Source: Ketobacter sp. MCCC 1A13808 (GTDB lineage Bacteria > Pseudomonadota > Gammaproteobacteria > Pseudomonadales > Ketobacteraceae). From it: a stretch of 64,000 nt of DNA. The stretch covers positions 310,001-374,000 of the forward strand of contig NZ_VRKW01000001.1 of assembly GCF_009746715.1 (NCBI RefSeq), in the 5' to 3' direction. Each line of letters begins with the position of its first letter. Positions within the stretch are counted from its first letter, which is position 1. A model generated the notes under the pieces. The model worked only from the letters and a program-made list of their open reading frames with translations, did not search any database and was not told the origin of the DNA. Below, one piece after another: positions 18,706 to 27,536 of the stretch. A program made the translations under genes and the position numbers.

Positions 18706-19092
18706 TTAGCTTTTCTTGCCCAGCAGCTCAATAGAATAACCATCCGGGTCTTTGACAAAGGCCAGGATGGTGGAGCCATGCTTCATCGGACCGGGCTCTC
18801 GGGTAATCACCCCGCCCCGCTCACGGATTGCATCACAGGCTTTGTAAACGTCGTCGACCTCCAGAGCCACATGCCCATAGGCGTTGCCCAGCTCGTATTG
18901 ATCGGTGTCCCAGTTGTGGGTCAGCTCCAGACAAGCCTGCTCCGACTCTGCACCAAACCCCACAAAGGCCAGCGTGAACTTGCCGTCGGGATAATCCTTC
19001 TTACGCAACAATTTCATGCCCAGGACTTCGGTATAGAATGCTAAAGACGCGTCCAGATTCGTTACGCGGATCATGGTGTGTAGTAATCTCAT
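18706..19092 (-). CDS. gloA: Lactoylglutathione lyase (glyoxalase I)
   Basis: Metal-dependent enzyme that isomerises the hemithioacetal of methylglyoxal and glutathione to S-lactoylglutathione. The 128-residue product has the four metal ligands of the nickel-type bacterial enzyme: His5 ([10 protein letters not shown]), Glu in CLELTHNWD, His in [10 protein letters not shown] and Glu in GYSIELLGK. Start [14 protein letters not shown] and length agree with the family. Monocistronic by appearance, with a purine-rich ribosome-binding site (GGAGAGAGACC) before the ATG. Confidence 0.96.
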   Translation of the reverse strand: MRLLHTMIRVTNLDASLAFYTEVLGMKLLRKKDYPDGKFTLAFVGFGAESEQACLELTHNWDTDQYELGNAYGHVALEVDDVYKACDAIRERGGVITREPGPMKHGSTILAFVKDPDGYSIELLGKKS

Positions 19093-19158
19093 GGTCTCTC
19101 TCCTCTCTTTAAACCAAGGTAAGATTATAGAGAACAGGTAACGACTACAATATTCCAG

Positions 19159-20043
19159 TTACACCAGTGGAACACCCTTACTGACCCGACGACGAAAATC
19201 CCACATTACATAATAGAACGGCAGCTGACGCAGCACCCGCGGCGTTGCGCAATTCACGCTTCGGATCACCGACATCAAGCGTTCGAATTTACGTTGCTTG
19301 CCGCTATCCCAAGCAACACACAATTCATCGCGGAACGCCGGAGGTAGAAAGCCGATGGTCATAAAGCGATTCACCGGGCCGAATAATTTACTGAGAATCG
19401 GATGCAAGAACTCCAGATCAATCAAGCGATTAAAAAAGTCACGTGTGGTCTCGTCAATTTCCATTTTCGCGAGCCCTTCTTGCCAGTAGCGCTCAAAAGC
19501 GTCTTCATCCGCAGGCCACATATCCGCTTTTACCTGCAGCGTGGTACCTAACTGCGAACCCAACCGATAAAACGCCTGGCGTTGCGACGGGCTCATCCGA
19601 TAACCCAGTTTTTGGTTGGTATCCACAATGCCCCAATACAAACAGGCCGCTACCCACATCTGTAACTCCGGATCGAAGGCATTGTATTTAACCTTGGATT
19701 GTTCAGTGGAATGCACTTGCCGATGGGCACCGTTTACGGCTGCACGATACAGCTGCTTTTCTTCCGCGGTGCCAAGCCAGACAATGCCGAGATAGGTAAT
19801 GGTGGTACGCGCTCGTTTAATCGGATGTTTGAACAACGCGCCACTTTCAACACGGCTCTCCACCACCCCATGACCTACCGGTAACCGGGCCAGTTGCATT
19901 ATCACATTGGCAGCGCCGGCCATAATCGCAATGGCATCCAACACGCCGGGAAATTGTTGATCCCACTCCTTGGGGGTCAATGGAGACGGCCTCTGAGCGC
20001 TGTCTTTTTGTGTCGGTGTTTGGGTTGAATTAATCGCCGGCAT
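19159..20043 (-). CDS. MpaB-family oxygenase (DUF2236)
   Basis: A 294-residue member of the oxygenase MpaB family, which includes the fungal enzyme that cleaves a farnesyl side chain in mycophenolic acid synthesis and is related to the latex-clearing haem proteins of actinobacteria. Family features are the HPIKRARTTITYLGIVWLG segment, the His-containing VNGAHRQVHS, and the WVAACLYWGIVD helix. Histidines in this family are proposed haem ligands. No signal peptide is seen. Upstream is 166 bp of non-coding DNA. In a marine gammaproteobacterium it could oxidise isoprenoid or long-chain lipids (inference). Confidence 0.82.
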   Translation of the reverse strand: MPAINSTQTPTQKDSAQRPSPLTPKEWDQQFPGVLDAIAIMAGAANVIMQLARLPVGHGVVESRVESGALFKHPIKRARTTITYLGIVWLGTAEEKQLYRAAVNGAHRQVHSTEQSKVKYNAFDPELQMWVAACLYWGIVDTNQKLGYRMSPSQRQAFYRLGSQLGTTLQVKADMWPADEDAFERYWQEGLAKMEIDETTRDFFNRLIDLEFLHPILSKLFGPVNRFMTIGFLPPAFRDELCVAWDSGKQRKFERLMSVIRSVNCATPRVLRQLPFYYVMWDFRRRVSKGVPLV

Positions 20044-20209
20044 TCTGAAACCTCATGTACATTGCAACCAATAACGCTATCCATCTGCCCCGGTGCGAAA
20101 CAACGCCCACCGAGACATGTAAGCATATTTGTATCACTGATTACAGCAGTGTACATTGACCAAATCATTCAAACTGATGGCAATTACAGATAAGGACACG
20201 TCCCCTTGC

Positions 20210-22303
20210 TTAGCCGGGCATCACGTACAGACCCATCGCATCCAGTTTCTGGGGGGTTTCATCCAGAGCCCGCTCCACTGCTTCGCCAGTCAACCAGTCA
20301 CAGGCCACCGCTTGCAAGAACTGCTGCTGGGCTTCAGAATCAACGGCGGCAGCCATGACCTGCATACCCAATTGGTGAGCCATGTCGATTACCCCTTTTA
20401 TGATGGCCTGATCGGATTTGGAGATATCACAGACAGATACAAAGCTATCGCTTAATTTCACCAGGGAATACGGCACATCTTTAAGCAACGATAACGGCGC
20501 GTATCCGGTGCCGAAGCTATCCAGAATCAGATTAAAGCCGTTGCGACAAAGTTCATTCAGCACTTCACCGTGCTGCCCCAAACGCACGGTATAATAGGTT
20601 TCCGGTAATTCCAGATAGATCTGATCGCTGGCCAGCCCCACTTGCGCTATCGAGGTAATCACCCAATCCACCCCACCATCCTGCAGCAGAATCGCGGGTG
20701 ACATGGGTAATATAAGGCGCACTTTGTCTTTGGCCTCACTTTCCAGTGATTCGAAACGCTGTAAAGCCTGCATCCATAACCAGCGGAAAATATCCGCCGC
20801 CAGGCCCGCTTCCTCTGCTGCGGCCAGGAACGTTTCCAGTGCAATTTCACCGCGCTTGGGGTGCACCCAACTCAAGCGAACCTCACAAGCCACTACCGCG
20901 CGGCTATCGAAATGGGCGACCGGTAGATACTGAATACGCCATTGCTTCTGTTCCACAGCCTGACGCAGTTCAAATTCCATCTGCATTTGTTCAAGCCGCA
21001 GCTTATTCATTTCGACTGTGAAATATTGATAGCTGTTGCGACCAATGGCTTTGGCCCTCACCAAAGAGGCTTCTGCATTTTTAAGAAGGGTTTTAGCATC
21101 ATCACCACAGGTGGGATAAACACTTACGCCAATCGAACAACCAGTAAAAACTTCATGACCATCAATTAAAAAAGGTTCACGAACGCGTTCGATAATCTTG
21201 TTGGCTACCATGCCGGCGTTTTCCGGTATATCGATATGAGTGAGCACCACGACAAACTCGTCCCCTTCCATGCGACCCACTAAATCATCGCGCCGCACAA
21301 CTTCAAGAATACGTTCAGAAACTGCCTTAATCAGCAAATCACCACGATCGTGTCCCAGGCTTTCGTTGATATACCGAAAGTGATCCAGATCCACACACAG
21401 CAGGGCGAAATAAAACCCCGAGATTCCCGCCTTCAGCATATTGCGATCAATGGAATCTTCCAAAGAGGCACGTAAAGGCAGATTAGTCAGGTGATCAATT
21501 TTGGATAATGACGCCAGTTTATCTTTCGATTCCCGTGTGTCTTTAAGTTCATGGAAAGCGAACAGCAAATGGATATTGTGTTTGTTTGTTAACGGTACAG
21601 CCGCAAATTTTACGCTGATTGCGATACCGTCACCTCGCCACAATATTGATTTATCGACTTGCAAAATTTGCTCGCGGGAGGTCACCTTGGATACCGGATG
21701 TTCTTTCCAGTTCGAACGTACTTTTGAGCAGGAATGTTCAAACAGACTTTCCAGATAAGTGCCTGCTAATTGCAGACTACTGACTTTCAGAATTCGTTCA
21801 GCTTCGTGGTTTGCAAACAATATCTGGCCGCGTTCGTCTATCGCCAATACCCCATCGTGATTGCTGTCCGCTTTTTTACCTTTTGATTTTACGGCCAGTT
21901 GTTCGATCGCCCGGCGGTAACGATATTGTTTCAGGTAATCCGTCAAAACTCGTTGTAACTTCTTCTCCGACAGGGGTTTAGTCAGTACGTCCACCAACGT
22001 AAACATGGCTTGATACAAGCTCATCTTACGTTCGGATAGATTCCCGACAACAAACAACACCGGAATATGGCGGGATTTTTTGCCTGACTTTAAAAGGTTT
22101 AACAATTGATAGGCATCCGGATCCGCTAGCTGCGAATCCAAAATGACCAGTGCCGGCTGGTGGCTAACCACCAGATTAACCAGGTTCTTACCGCTGACTG
22201 CAGCCAGGCATTGTGCACCCAAAGCTTGAATCACTTCAGTGTAATACGCGATGTTGTTATCCAGCGGATCACCAACGATAACGAGCGGCGTTTGATCATT
22301 CAT
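20210..22303 (-). CDS. REC-PAS-GGDEF-EAL protein with degenerate EAL
   Basis: Cytoplasmic signalling protein of 697 residues in four modules: receiver (about 5-122, phospho-acceptor Asp in LVILDSQL, Lys in VLTKP), PAS (about 150-250), GGDEF (about 270-430) and EAL-like (about 445-690). The GGDEF motif reads EGDEF, with an RxxD inhibitory site (RRDD) five residues upstream, so diguanylate cyclase activity with feedback control is plausible. The EAL part has lost several metal ligands: CEVRLSW instead of EAL, PMSP instead of NLSP, DSFGTG instead of DDFGTG, AAVD instead of EGVE, and TGE instead of QGY. Phosphodiesterase activity is therefore unlikely. Minus-strand neighbour of argG, separated by a terminator. 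Confidence 0.9.
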   Translation of the reverse strand: MNDQTPLVIVGDPLDNNIAYYTEVIQALGAQCLAAVSGKNLVNLVVSHQPALVILDSQLADPDAYQLLNLLKSGKKSRHIPVLFVVGNLSERKMSLYQAMFTLVDVLTKPLSEKKLQRVLTDYLKQYRYRRAIEQLAVKSKGKKADSNHDGVLAIDERGQILFANHEAERILKVSSLQLAGTYLESLFEHSCSKVRSNWKEHPVSKVTSREQILQVDKSILWRGDGIAISVKFAAVPLTNKHNIHLLFAFHELKDTRESKDKLASLSKIDHLTNLPLRASLEDSIDRNMLKAGISGFYFALLCVDLDHFRYINESLGHDRGDLLIKAVSERILEVVRRDDLVGRMEGDEFVVVLTHIDIPENAGMVANKIIERVREPFLIDGHEVFTGCSIGVSVYPTCGDDAKTLLKNAEASLVRAKAIGRNSYQYFTVEMNKLRLEQMQMEFELRQAVEQKQWRIQYLPVAHFDSRAVVACEVRLSWVHPKRGEIALETFLAAAEEAGLAADIFRWLWMQALQRFESLESEAKDKVRLILPMSPAILLQDGGVDWVITSIAQVGLASDQIYLELPETYYTVRLGQHGEVLNELCRNGFNLILDSFGTGYAPLSLLKDVPYSLVKLSDSFVSVCDISKSDQAIIKGVIDMAHQLGMQVMAAAVDSEAQQQFLQAVACDWLTGEAVERALDETPQKLDAMGLYVMPG

Positions 22304-22378
22304 AAGGTTTTCTTAAGTTCGGTGAGCATTAAGACTTGAGTATAGTTTCAGATTGGTGCAGTGCTCGGATTCAGATAC

Positions 22379-22415
22379 AAAAAAAGCCCTGCCAACACTA
22401 GCCAGAGCTTTTTTA
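22379..22415 (-). terminator. Intrinsic terminator after argG
   Basis: A-rich tract, then a stem formed by GC-CTG against CAG-GC around a short loop, then a T-rich tract. The flanking A and T runs let it work in both directions. It lies about 30 bp beyond the argG stop on the minus strand and separates argG from the receiver-GGDEF-EAL gene. Confidence 0.75.
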
Positions 22416-22446
22416 AACCAAAATTAACTCGTTGTTACAAAAGATG

Positions 22447-23667
22447 TTATTTAAGTTTACGACCTTTCGAGGCAGCAATGCGCAGACGCAGTGCATTGAG
22501 TTTGATAAAGCCTTCGGCATCCTTCTGATCGTACGCTCCGGCATCGTCTTCGAACGTGGCAATACGATCATCAAACAAGGATTGGTCCGATTGTCGGCCA
22601 ACGACCGTGACATTGCCTTTATACAGTTTTAGTCGCACCACGCCGTTCACTACATCCTGGGTCTGATCAATCATCGCCTGCAGCATGGTCCGCTCCGGGC
22701 TCCACCAGTAGCCGTTATAAATCAGCTCGGCGTATTTGGGCATCAAGCTGTCTTTCAGGTGAGCCACTTCCCGATCCAGGGTAATCGATTCTATGGCGCG
22801 GTGAGCACGCATCATAATGGTCCCGCCGGGTGTTTCGTAGGCGCCGCGGGCTTTCATACCCACATAACGGTTCTCAACAATATCAACTCTGCCAATGCCA
22901 TTGTCGCCGCCGACTTTGTTCAGCTGTGCCAGTACTTCATGGGCCGCCAGACGCACCCCGTCAATAGCCACGATATCGCCGCCTTCGTAGCTCAGCTCAA
23001 TATAGGTGGGCTGGTCTGGCGCGTTCTCAGGGCTCACGGACCAACGCCACATGTCCTCTTCCGGTTCTGACCAGGGGTCTTCCAGAATGCCGCCTTCATA
23101 AGAAATATGGAGTAGATTAGCGTCCATAGAATAAGGGGATTTTTTACCGGCTTTAGAGAAATCCACCGGAATCTGATGTTCCTGTGCATAGTTCATTAGT
23201 GTTTCGCGCGAGGTCAGGTTCCATTCGCGCCAAGGCGCAATCACCTTAATACCCGGTTGCAATGCGTAAGCGCCCAACTCAAATCGCACCTGATCGTTGC
23301 CTTTGCCGGTGGCCCCGTGAGAGATCGCATCCGCTCCGGTTTCTTCCGCTATTTCCACCAGACGCTTGGCAATGAGCGGACGTGCGATTGACGTGCCCAG
23401 CAGGTACTCACCTTCATAGATGGTGTTAGCGCGAAACATGGGGAATACAAAGTCACGCACGAACTCTTCCCGCACGTCCTCAATGAAAATTTCTTTGATT
23501 CCCATGGCCTCGGCTTTGGCTCGGGCGGGCTCGACTTCTTCTCCCTGCCCCAGATCGGCGGTAAACGTGACCACCTCGCACTGATAGCTTTCCTGCAGCC
23601 ATTTTACAATGACAGAGGTATCCAGACCGCCAGAATAGGCAAGCACCACCTTGTTGATATCAGACAT
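22447..23667 (-). CDS. argG: Argininosuccinate synthase
   Basis: Catalyses the ATP-dependent condensation of citrulline and aspartate to argininosuccinate, the penultimate step of arginine biosynthesis. The 406-residue product starts [20 protein letters not shown], with the PP-loop SGGLDTS, and contains [13 protein letters not shown]. The ATG at 23667 is chosen over a GTG at 23685 because it matches the family start and the GGAAGGG ahead of it is a good ribosome-binding site. Downstream lies a terminator. The order argG-motY-rnt recalls the Pseudomonas chromosome. argD and argF for the same pathway are about 14 kb away on the other strand. Confidence 0.97.
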   Translation of the reverse strand: MSDINKVVLAYSGGLDTSVIVKWLQESYQCEVVTFTADLGQGEEVEPARAKAEAMGIKEIFIEDVREEFVRDFVFPMFRANTIYEGEYLLGTSIARPLIAKRLVEIAEETGADAISHGATGKGNDQVRFELGAYALQPGIKVIAPWREWNLTSRETLMNYAQEHQIPVDFSKAGKKSPYSMDANLLHISYEGGILEDPWSEPEEDMWRWSVSPENAPDQPTYIELSYEGGDIVAIDGVRLAAHEVLAQLNKVGGDNGIGRVDIVENRYVGMKARGAYETPGGTIMMRAHRAIESITLDREVAHLKDSLMPKYAELIYNGYWWSPERTMLQAMIDQTQDVVNGVVRLKLYKGNVTVVGRQSDQSLFDDRIATFEDDAGAYDQKDAEGFIKLNALRLRIAASKGRKLK

Positions 23668-23818
23668 GCGTACGATCCCTTCCACAGAAATAAATGGTCA
23701 AACTGAAAAGGCGCGTATTGTACCTGATTGGCGGGATGATTTCCTACCGCCCGGTGGTCCCATTGACCCTGTAACAGGGTTTGTTCATGCAAACTCAGCC
23801 TGGGAAAGCTGGCATGGA

Positions 23819-24694
23819 CTACCTCACCAGGCGTATCGAGGCACGGCGGTCGTCTGCAGAATATTGCTCTTTCTGGAAGCGTCTGGAGCTGCGGCCTTCA
23901 CCGTGGTAGTTCATCACTATTAATTCCGGCATCACGCCCTGCTCTTCAAGATAGGTTTTCACCGCCGCAGCACGCAAGCGGGAAAGCTCCCAATTGTGAC
24001 CACGCCGGCCTGGCTTGTCGGCGTAACCGTCAATGTATATTTTCTTTATGGAAGGATCCAGGTTGATATAACCGGCAATCAAATCCAGGCGTTGCTGAAT
24101 TTCGGGATTAATTCCAACTTTATTGATTCCGAACAGCAGCCTGGACTGGCGTAGCTCTTCAAAGTTCGCCGGGTACAAGCCCGACACACAGGATAGATAG
24201 TCACGGTAAGCACGTTGAAAATTCACCGCCGAAACGCCCACTGTGACCGGATGTTCGTTAAACCAGCCGGGGTGACTGAAAGACGGCGTCATCCCCACCT
24301 GCAACTCCGCCAGCATTTGGTTCGCGACCTCTTCAGCTAACTCGATGGGTCGTCGCCCCGCTTTGAAATCCGTGGTGCCGATCGGCCTGGAGACCAATCC
24401 GCTGCGCCATTCCGGTGCCTCTACCGACATCTCGGCTTTTCCACCCCGGCTTATGGGTCGATACAAATCCATATAGAATTGCAGCGTTTGTCCCGCATTG
24501 GCTTCAAATACGGCGTCGCCGTAATTGGGAACGGATTGCCACAGGCGACATTGCAAAGGAGAAGGGTCCAAATGCCAGACGGACTCATCCACCCGCGCCT
24601 CGTAGGTATGAGAGAACGCCGGACTCGGGGCCAAAAAAGCTAAAATAATCAGAAGGATACGCCACATATTCACATCGTCCAACCAGCTATCCAT
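23819..24694 (-). CDS. motY: Flagellar sodium-motor T-ring protein MotY (OmpA-like)
   Basis: Periplasmic protein that, in Vibrio and Pseudomonas, forms the T ring around the flagellar basal body and helps install stator units. The 291-residue precursor has a signal peptide (hydrophobic residues about 11-26, ending near AFS). The N-terminal MotY domain includes LDPSPLQCRLWQSVPNYGDA, and the C-terminal OmpA-like peptidoglycan-binding domain includes IYIDGYADKPGRRGHNWELS. Divergent from rnt, as in Pseudomonas. Implies a flagellated cell, although no other flagellar gene is in the window. Confidence 0.92.
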   Translation of the reverse strand: MDSWLDDVNMWRILLIILAFLAPSPAFSHTYEARVDESVWHLDPSPLQCRLWQSVPNYGDAVFEANAGQTLQFYMDLYRPISRGGKAEMSVEAPEWRSGLVSRPIGTTDFKAGRRPIELAEEVANQMLAELQVGMTPSFSHPGWFNEHPVTVGVSAVNFQRAYRDYLSCVSGLYPANFEELRQSRLLFGINKVGINPEIQQRLDLIAGYINLDPSIKKIYIDGYADKPGRRGHNWELSRLRAAAVKTYLEEQGVMPELIVMNYHGEGRSSRRFQKEQYSADDRRASIRLVR

Positions 24695-24837
24695 GGTTAA
24701 TAAAACCGGGTAATACCTTATTCTATCGACCCCCTGAGCGGATTCTTGAGCCCTCTGGTGGGTATTTTGGTGTAAAAAATTTGTGCCCTGTACGGTGGTA
24801 AGTTAGCATCGCGGCTTATTCATAAGAACTTGCCCTG

Positions 24838-25485
24838 ATGAGTGACGATAATACCGCCCTGTGTAACCGCTTCCGTGGCTATCTTCCTGTAGTCATCGAT
24901 GTTGAGACCGGTGGCTTTAACCATGAGACCGATGCGTTATTGGAAATTGCTGCTGTCATCCTGGATATGGATGAAAACGGCAACCTGATTCCGGGACAGC
25001 AGATTCACCACCATGTGGTGCCCTTCGAGGGTGCCAACATAGAACAGGCCGCCCTGGATTTTACCGGTATCGACCCCTACCACCCATTCCGAGGTGCGGT
25101 GGATGAAGTCGTCGCGATCAAAGATATGTTCCGTGCAGTGCGACAGGCCATGAAAGAAGCCAATTGCACCCGCAGCATCCTGGTAGGCCACAACGCTTTT
25201 TTCGACCGGGATTTTGTAAACGCTGCCGTCAACCGTAATGGCATCAAACGCAACCCGTTTCATCCTTTCTCCTGCTTCGATACTGCCACCATCGGCGGCC
25301 TGGCGGTTGGTCAGACGGTTTTGGCCAAAGCCTGCCGTGCAGCACATATCCAATTCAGTAATTCGGAAGCCCATTCCGCTATTTACGACGCCATGAAAAC
25401 AGCCGAATTCTTTTGCTGGGTGGTGAACAGATGGAAAGCAATGGGCGGATGGCCGCTGCGGGAAAACGACGGCCACCCGCTTTAA
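24838..25485 (+). CDS. rnt: Ribonuclease T
   Basis: DEDD-family 3'-to-5' exoribonuclease that trims tRNA and other stable RNA 3' ends. The 215-residue product has exonuclease motif I VIDVETGGFN (Asp and Glu ligands), motif II around ILVGHNAFFDRDFV, and motif III AHSAIYDAMKTAEF, with the catalytic His and last Asp. Length equals the E. coli enzyme. The start is set by the ATG at 24838. Divergently transcribed from motY across about 140 bp. Confidence 0.96.
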   Translation: MSDDNTALCNRFRGYLPVVIDVETGGFNHETDALLEIAAVILDMDENGNLIPGQQIHHHVVPFEGANIEQAALDFTGIDPYHPFRGAVDEVVAIKDMFRAVRQAMKEANCTRSILVGHNAFFDRDFVNAAVNRNGIKRNPFHPFSCFDTATIGGLAVGQTVLAKACRAAHIQFSNSEAHSAIYDAMKTAEFFCWVVNRWKAMGGWPLRENDGHPL

Positions 25486-25627
25486 CCACACGGCGCGCCG
25501 ATATTGGGAGAAACGGCAAAGAAAGCGCATGAGGGGATGCGCGAATACCGGACATTTACCTGGCTGACTTCTCTTTCATCATAATAAGGGTATCCTGAAC
25601 ATCCCTTTACGTTGCAAGGCGATCATT

Positions 25628-26392
25628 ATGAGTAAGCAGGATAATTCGTTTAAAGATTATTTTTCTTCCGGTGCTGATAGCTACAGGCGTTTTCGCCCAA
25701 TTTATCCGGACGACTTGTACCAATATTTAGCGACAACAGCCCCCAACAAACAGCTGGCGTGGGATATCGGTTGCGGTAATGGACAGGCAGCGATCGCGCT
25801 GTCGGGGTATTTTCAGCAGGTTATCGCAACCGATGCCAGCGCTGAACAAATCGCGCAAACCCAACCCGGAGACAATCTGAAATTTTTTGTCAGCCCGGCC
25901 GAACACATCGACGCAGCCGATAACAGCATCGACCTGATCACCGTGGCACAAGCCATCCATTGGTTCGATCATGCCCGCTTTTTTAAAGAGGTTGACCGTA
26001 CGCTAAAGCCTGGCGGGTTATTCGCAGCCTGGGGTTACCAATTGCTTTATACCGACACTCCTCTGGACGCAACAATCGAACGCTTTCATAGCGAAATTGT
26101 AGGACCATACTGGCCACCGGAACGTGCGCTTTTGGATAACGGCTATACGCGCATTGCGTTCCCCTACCCGCGCCTGGATAACCCGCCGTTTTATATGCGC
26201 ACACGCTGGACATTCGATGAACTTATCGGCTATCTCAACACCTGGTCTGCGGTAAAACTCTACGAGAAAACGAACAATACAAATCCCCTTGAATTGCATT
26301 TTGATGAGATCAAAGCCGCTTGGGGTGATCCAAAGAAAGAACAGCCAATTCACTGGCCGTTGATACTGTACGCAGGAAAAAAATCAGAGTGA
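25628..26392 (+). CDS. Class I SAM-dependent methyltransferase
   Basis: Soluble 254-residue methyltransferase of the Methyltransf_11/UbiE-like type. SAM-binding motif I is WDIGCGNGQAAIAL (about residues 42-55). The acidic residue at the end of strand 2 is in VIATDASAEQI, and motif III-like ITVAQAIHWFD lies near residues 102-112. The IHWFD element and the C-terminal TRWTFDELIGYLNTWSAV match a group that resembles yeast trans-aconitate methyltransferase and DUF-type relatives. Substrate unknown. It stands alone between rnt and a convergent hydrolase gene. Confidence 0.85.
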   Translation: MSKQDNSFKDYFSSGADSYRRFRPIYPDDLYQYLATTAPNKQLAWDIGCGNGQAAIALSGYFQQVIATDASAEQIAQTQPGDNLKFFVSPAEHIDAADNSIDLITVAQAIHWFDHARFFKEVDRTLKPGGLFAAWGYQLLYTDTPLDATIERFHSEIVGPYWPPERALLDNGYTRIAFPYPRLDNPPFYMRTRWTFDELIGYLNTWSAVKLYEKTNNTNPLELHFDEIKAAWGDPKKEQPIHWPLILYAGKKSE

Positions 26393-26415
26393 GACCAGCG
26401 CCAATAGCCCGGTCA

Positions 26416-27363
26416 TTAGTCGGAAATTGCGTATTGACCGGTGTCGTCCGACTTGTCATGTCTGGGCTCGAACGCACCCGCTGCGCGATAGCGATCCAGA
26501 AACTCCCGGTGAAGACCCGATGCAAATTCCGCCTTCTCCATATGCAGCATATGTCCGCACTCGGATAATTGCAGATACTCCGCGTCCGGCAAGGTTATTT
26601 TCCAGTAAGGTTCCCGCAATAACGGCGTCACCCTGTCCTCATCACCATTCAGAATCAACGTAACGGATCGGATCTGGCGAATTTGCGCCATCAGTAAGGG
26701 GCTGGAACTGGCCAAATCGTGCATGCTATTCACTAAGCGGCTCTTGTACTTTTTCACTTCACGTAAATTGTAACGCAGCACGACATTCGGGATAGTAGGA
26801 GGGCTCGCAAAAGTACGCCGATAAAAATTCTGCAAAGGCAGCAAACTATTGCTGTCCATGATGTCGTTGATTTCCTCAAGATACTCCCTGAACAGTTCTC
26901 CCTTGTTTTTAAATACGTCCGGGAACGAAATAAAGGTAGCCGATTTCACCAGCTCCGGTCTGGTCGCCGCAAAATACGCTCCTACGGCGCAACCCATGGA
27001 ATGACACACCAAATGCACGTTGGCCACTCTCAAGTGCAGAATGACTTTTTCCAACCATATGGCTAACTGCCTTAGGGTGTGCTTTTTCTGGGCAAAATTG
27101 GTGTGCAGGCTGAGTCCCGGAACATCAAGAGAAATCACCCGATAATGTTCGGTGTACGCGCGCATCATACTGCGCCACTGCGTTTTCGAGCCCATCATCC
27201 CATGTATGAATATAATGGTCTCGGCTTTGCTCCCCTCTTTGCCTCCTTCCAGATACTTGAACTCTTCGCCCTCAATATCCATACAAAGCGAACGCAACCC
27301 ACCCAGGTAACCACGAACGTAGCGGGATAGGTTCTTAAGTTCTGGGGATTCAAATAGGCTCAA
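26416..27363 (-). CDS. Alpha/beta-fold hydrolase
   Basis: Serine hydrolase of 315 residues. The oxyanion segment is IIFIHGMMGSKTQW (about residues 50-63), the nucleophile elbow LVCHSMGCAVG (Ser near residue 121), the acid probably Asp in LNGDEDRVTP, and the His in LSECGHMLHMEKA. The pattern is typical of monoacylglycerol lipase- or epoxide hydrolase-like proteins. No signal peptide is visible. It lies downstream of asnS on the same strand, but 173 bp containing a long inverted repeat separate them, so it probably has its own promoter. Confidence 0.85.
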   Translation of the reverse strand: MSLFESPELKNLSRYVRGYLGGLRSLCMDIEGEEFKYLEGGKEGSKAETIIFIHGMMGSKTQWRSMMRAYTEHYRVISLDVPGLSLHTNFAQKKHTLRQLAIWLEKVILHLRVANVHLVCHSMGCAVGAYFAATRPELVKSATFISFPDVFKNKGELFREYLEEINDIMDSNSLLPLQNFYRRTFASPPTIPNVVLRYNLREVKKYKSRLVNSMHDLASSSPLLMAQIRQIRSVTLILNGDEDRVTPLLREPYWKITLPDAEYLQLSECGHMLHMEKAEFASGLHREFLDRYRAAGAFEPRHDKSDDTGQYAISD

Positions 27364-27430
27364 AACTTCCTCTTACTTCAGCTGCTGTCAGCCGTTTGAT
27401 TGACTTTGTGTACTATAAGATGCACGAGTG

Positions 27431-27473
27431 TGCCACACAAAACAAAAGGGTACAGTTGAGTTTTTGTGTGGCA
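27431..27473. repeat. 12-bp perfect inverted repeat between asnS and hydrolase gene
   Basis: TGCCACACAAAA (27431-27442) is repeated in inverted form as TTTTGTGTGGCA (27462-27473) with a 19-base spacer. It could be a weak bidirectional terminator of asnS or a regulator-binding site for the hydrolase gene, which starts about 70 bp away. There is no flanking T-run on the minus strand beyond the stem, so a classic terminator is doubtful. Confidence 0.6.
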
Positions 27474-27536
27474 ATGTTGTGTTACTTAGGGATATAGGTC
27501 TGCCGTTTTCACTTTACCAGTTTCAGCTTGGGGACT

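Noticed and set aside
25525-25542. GCGCAT-GAGGGG-ATGCGC hairpin after rnt
   Set aside because: Only a 6-bp stem and no T-run; not enough to call a terminator.
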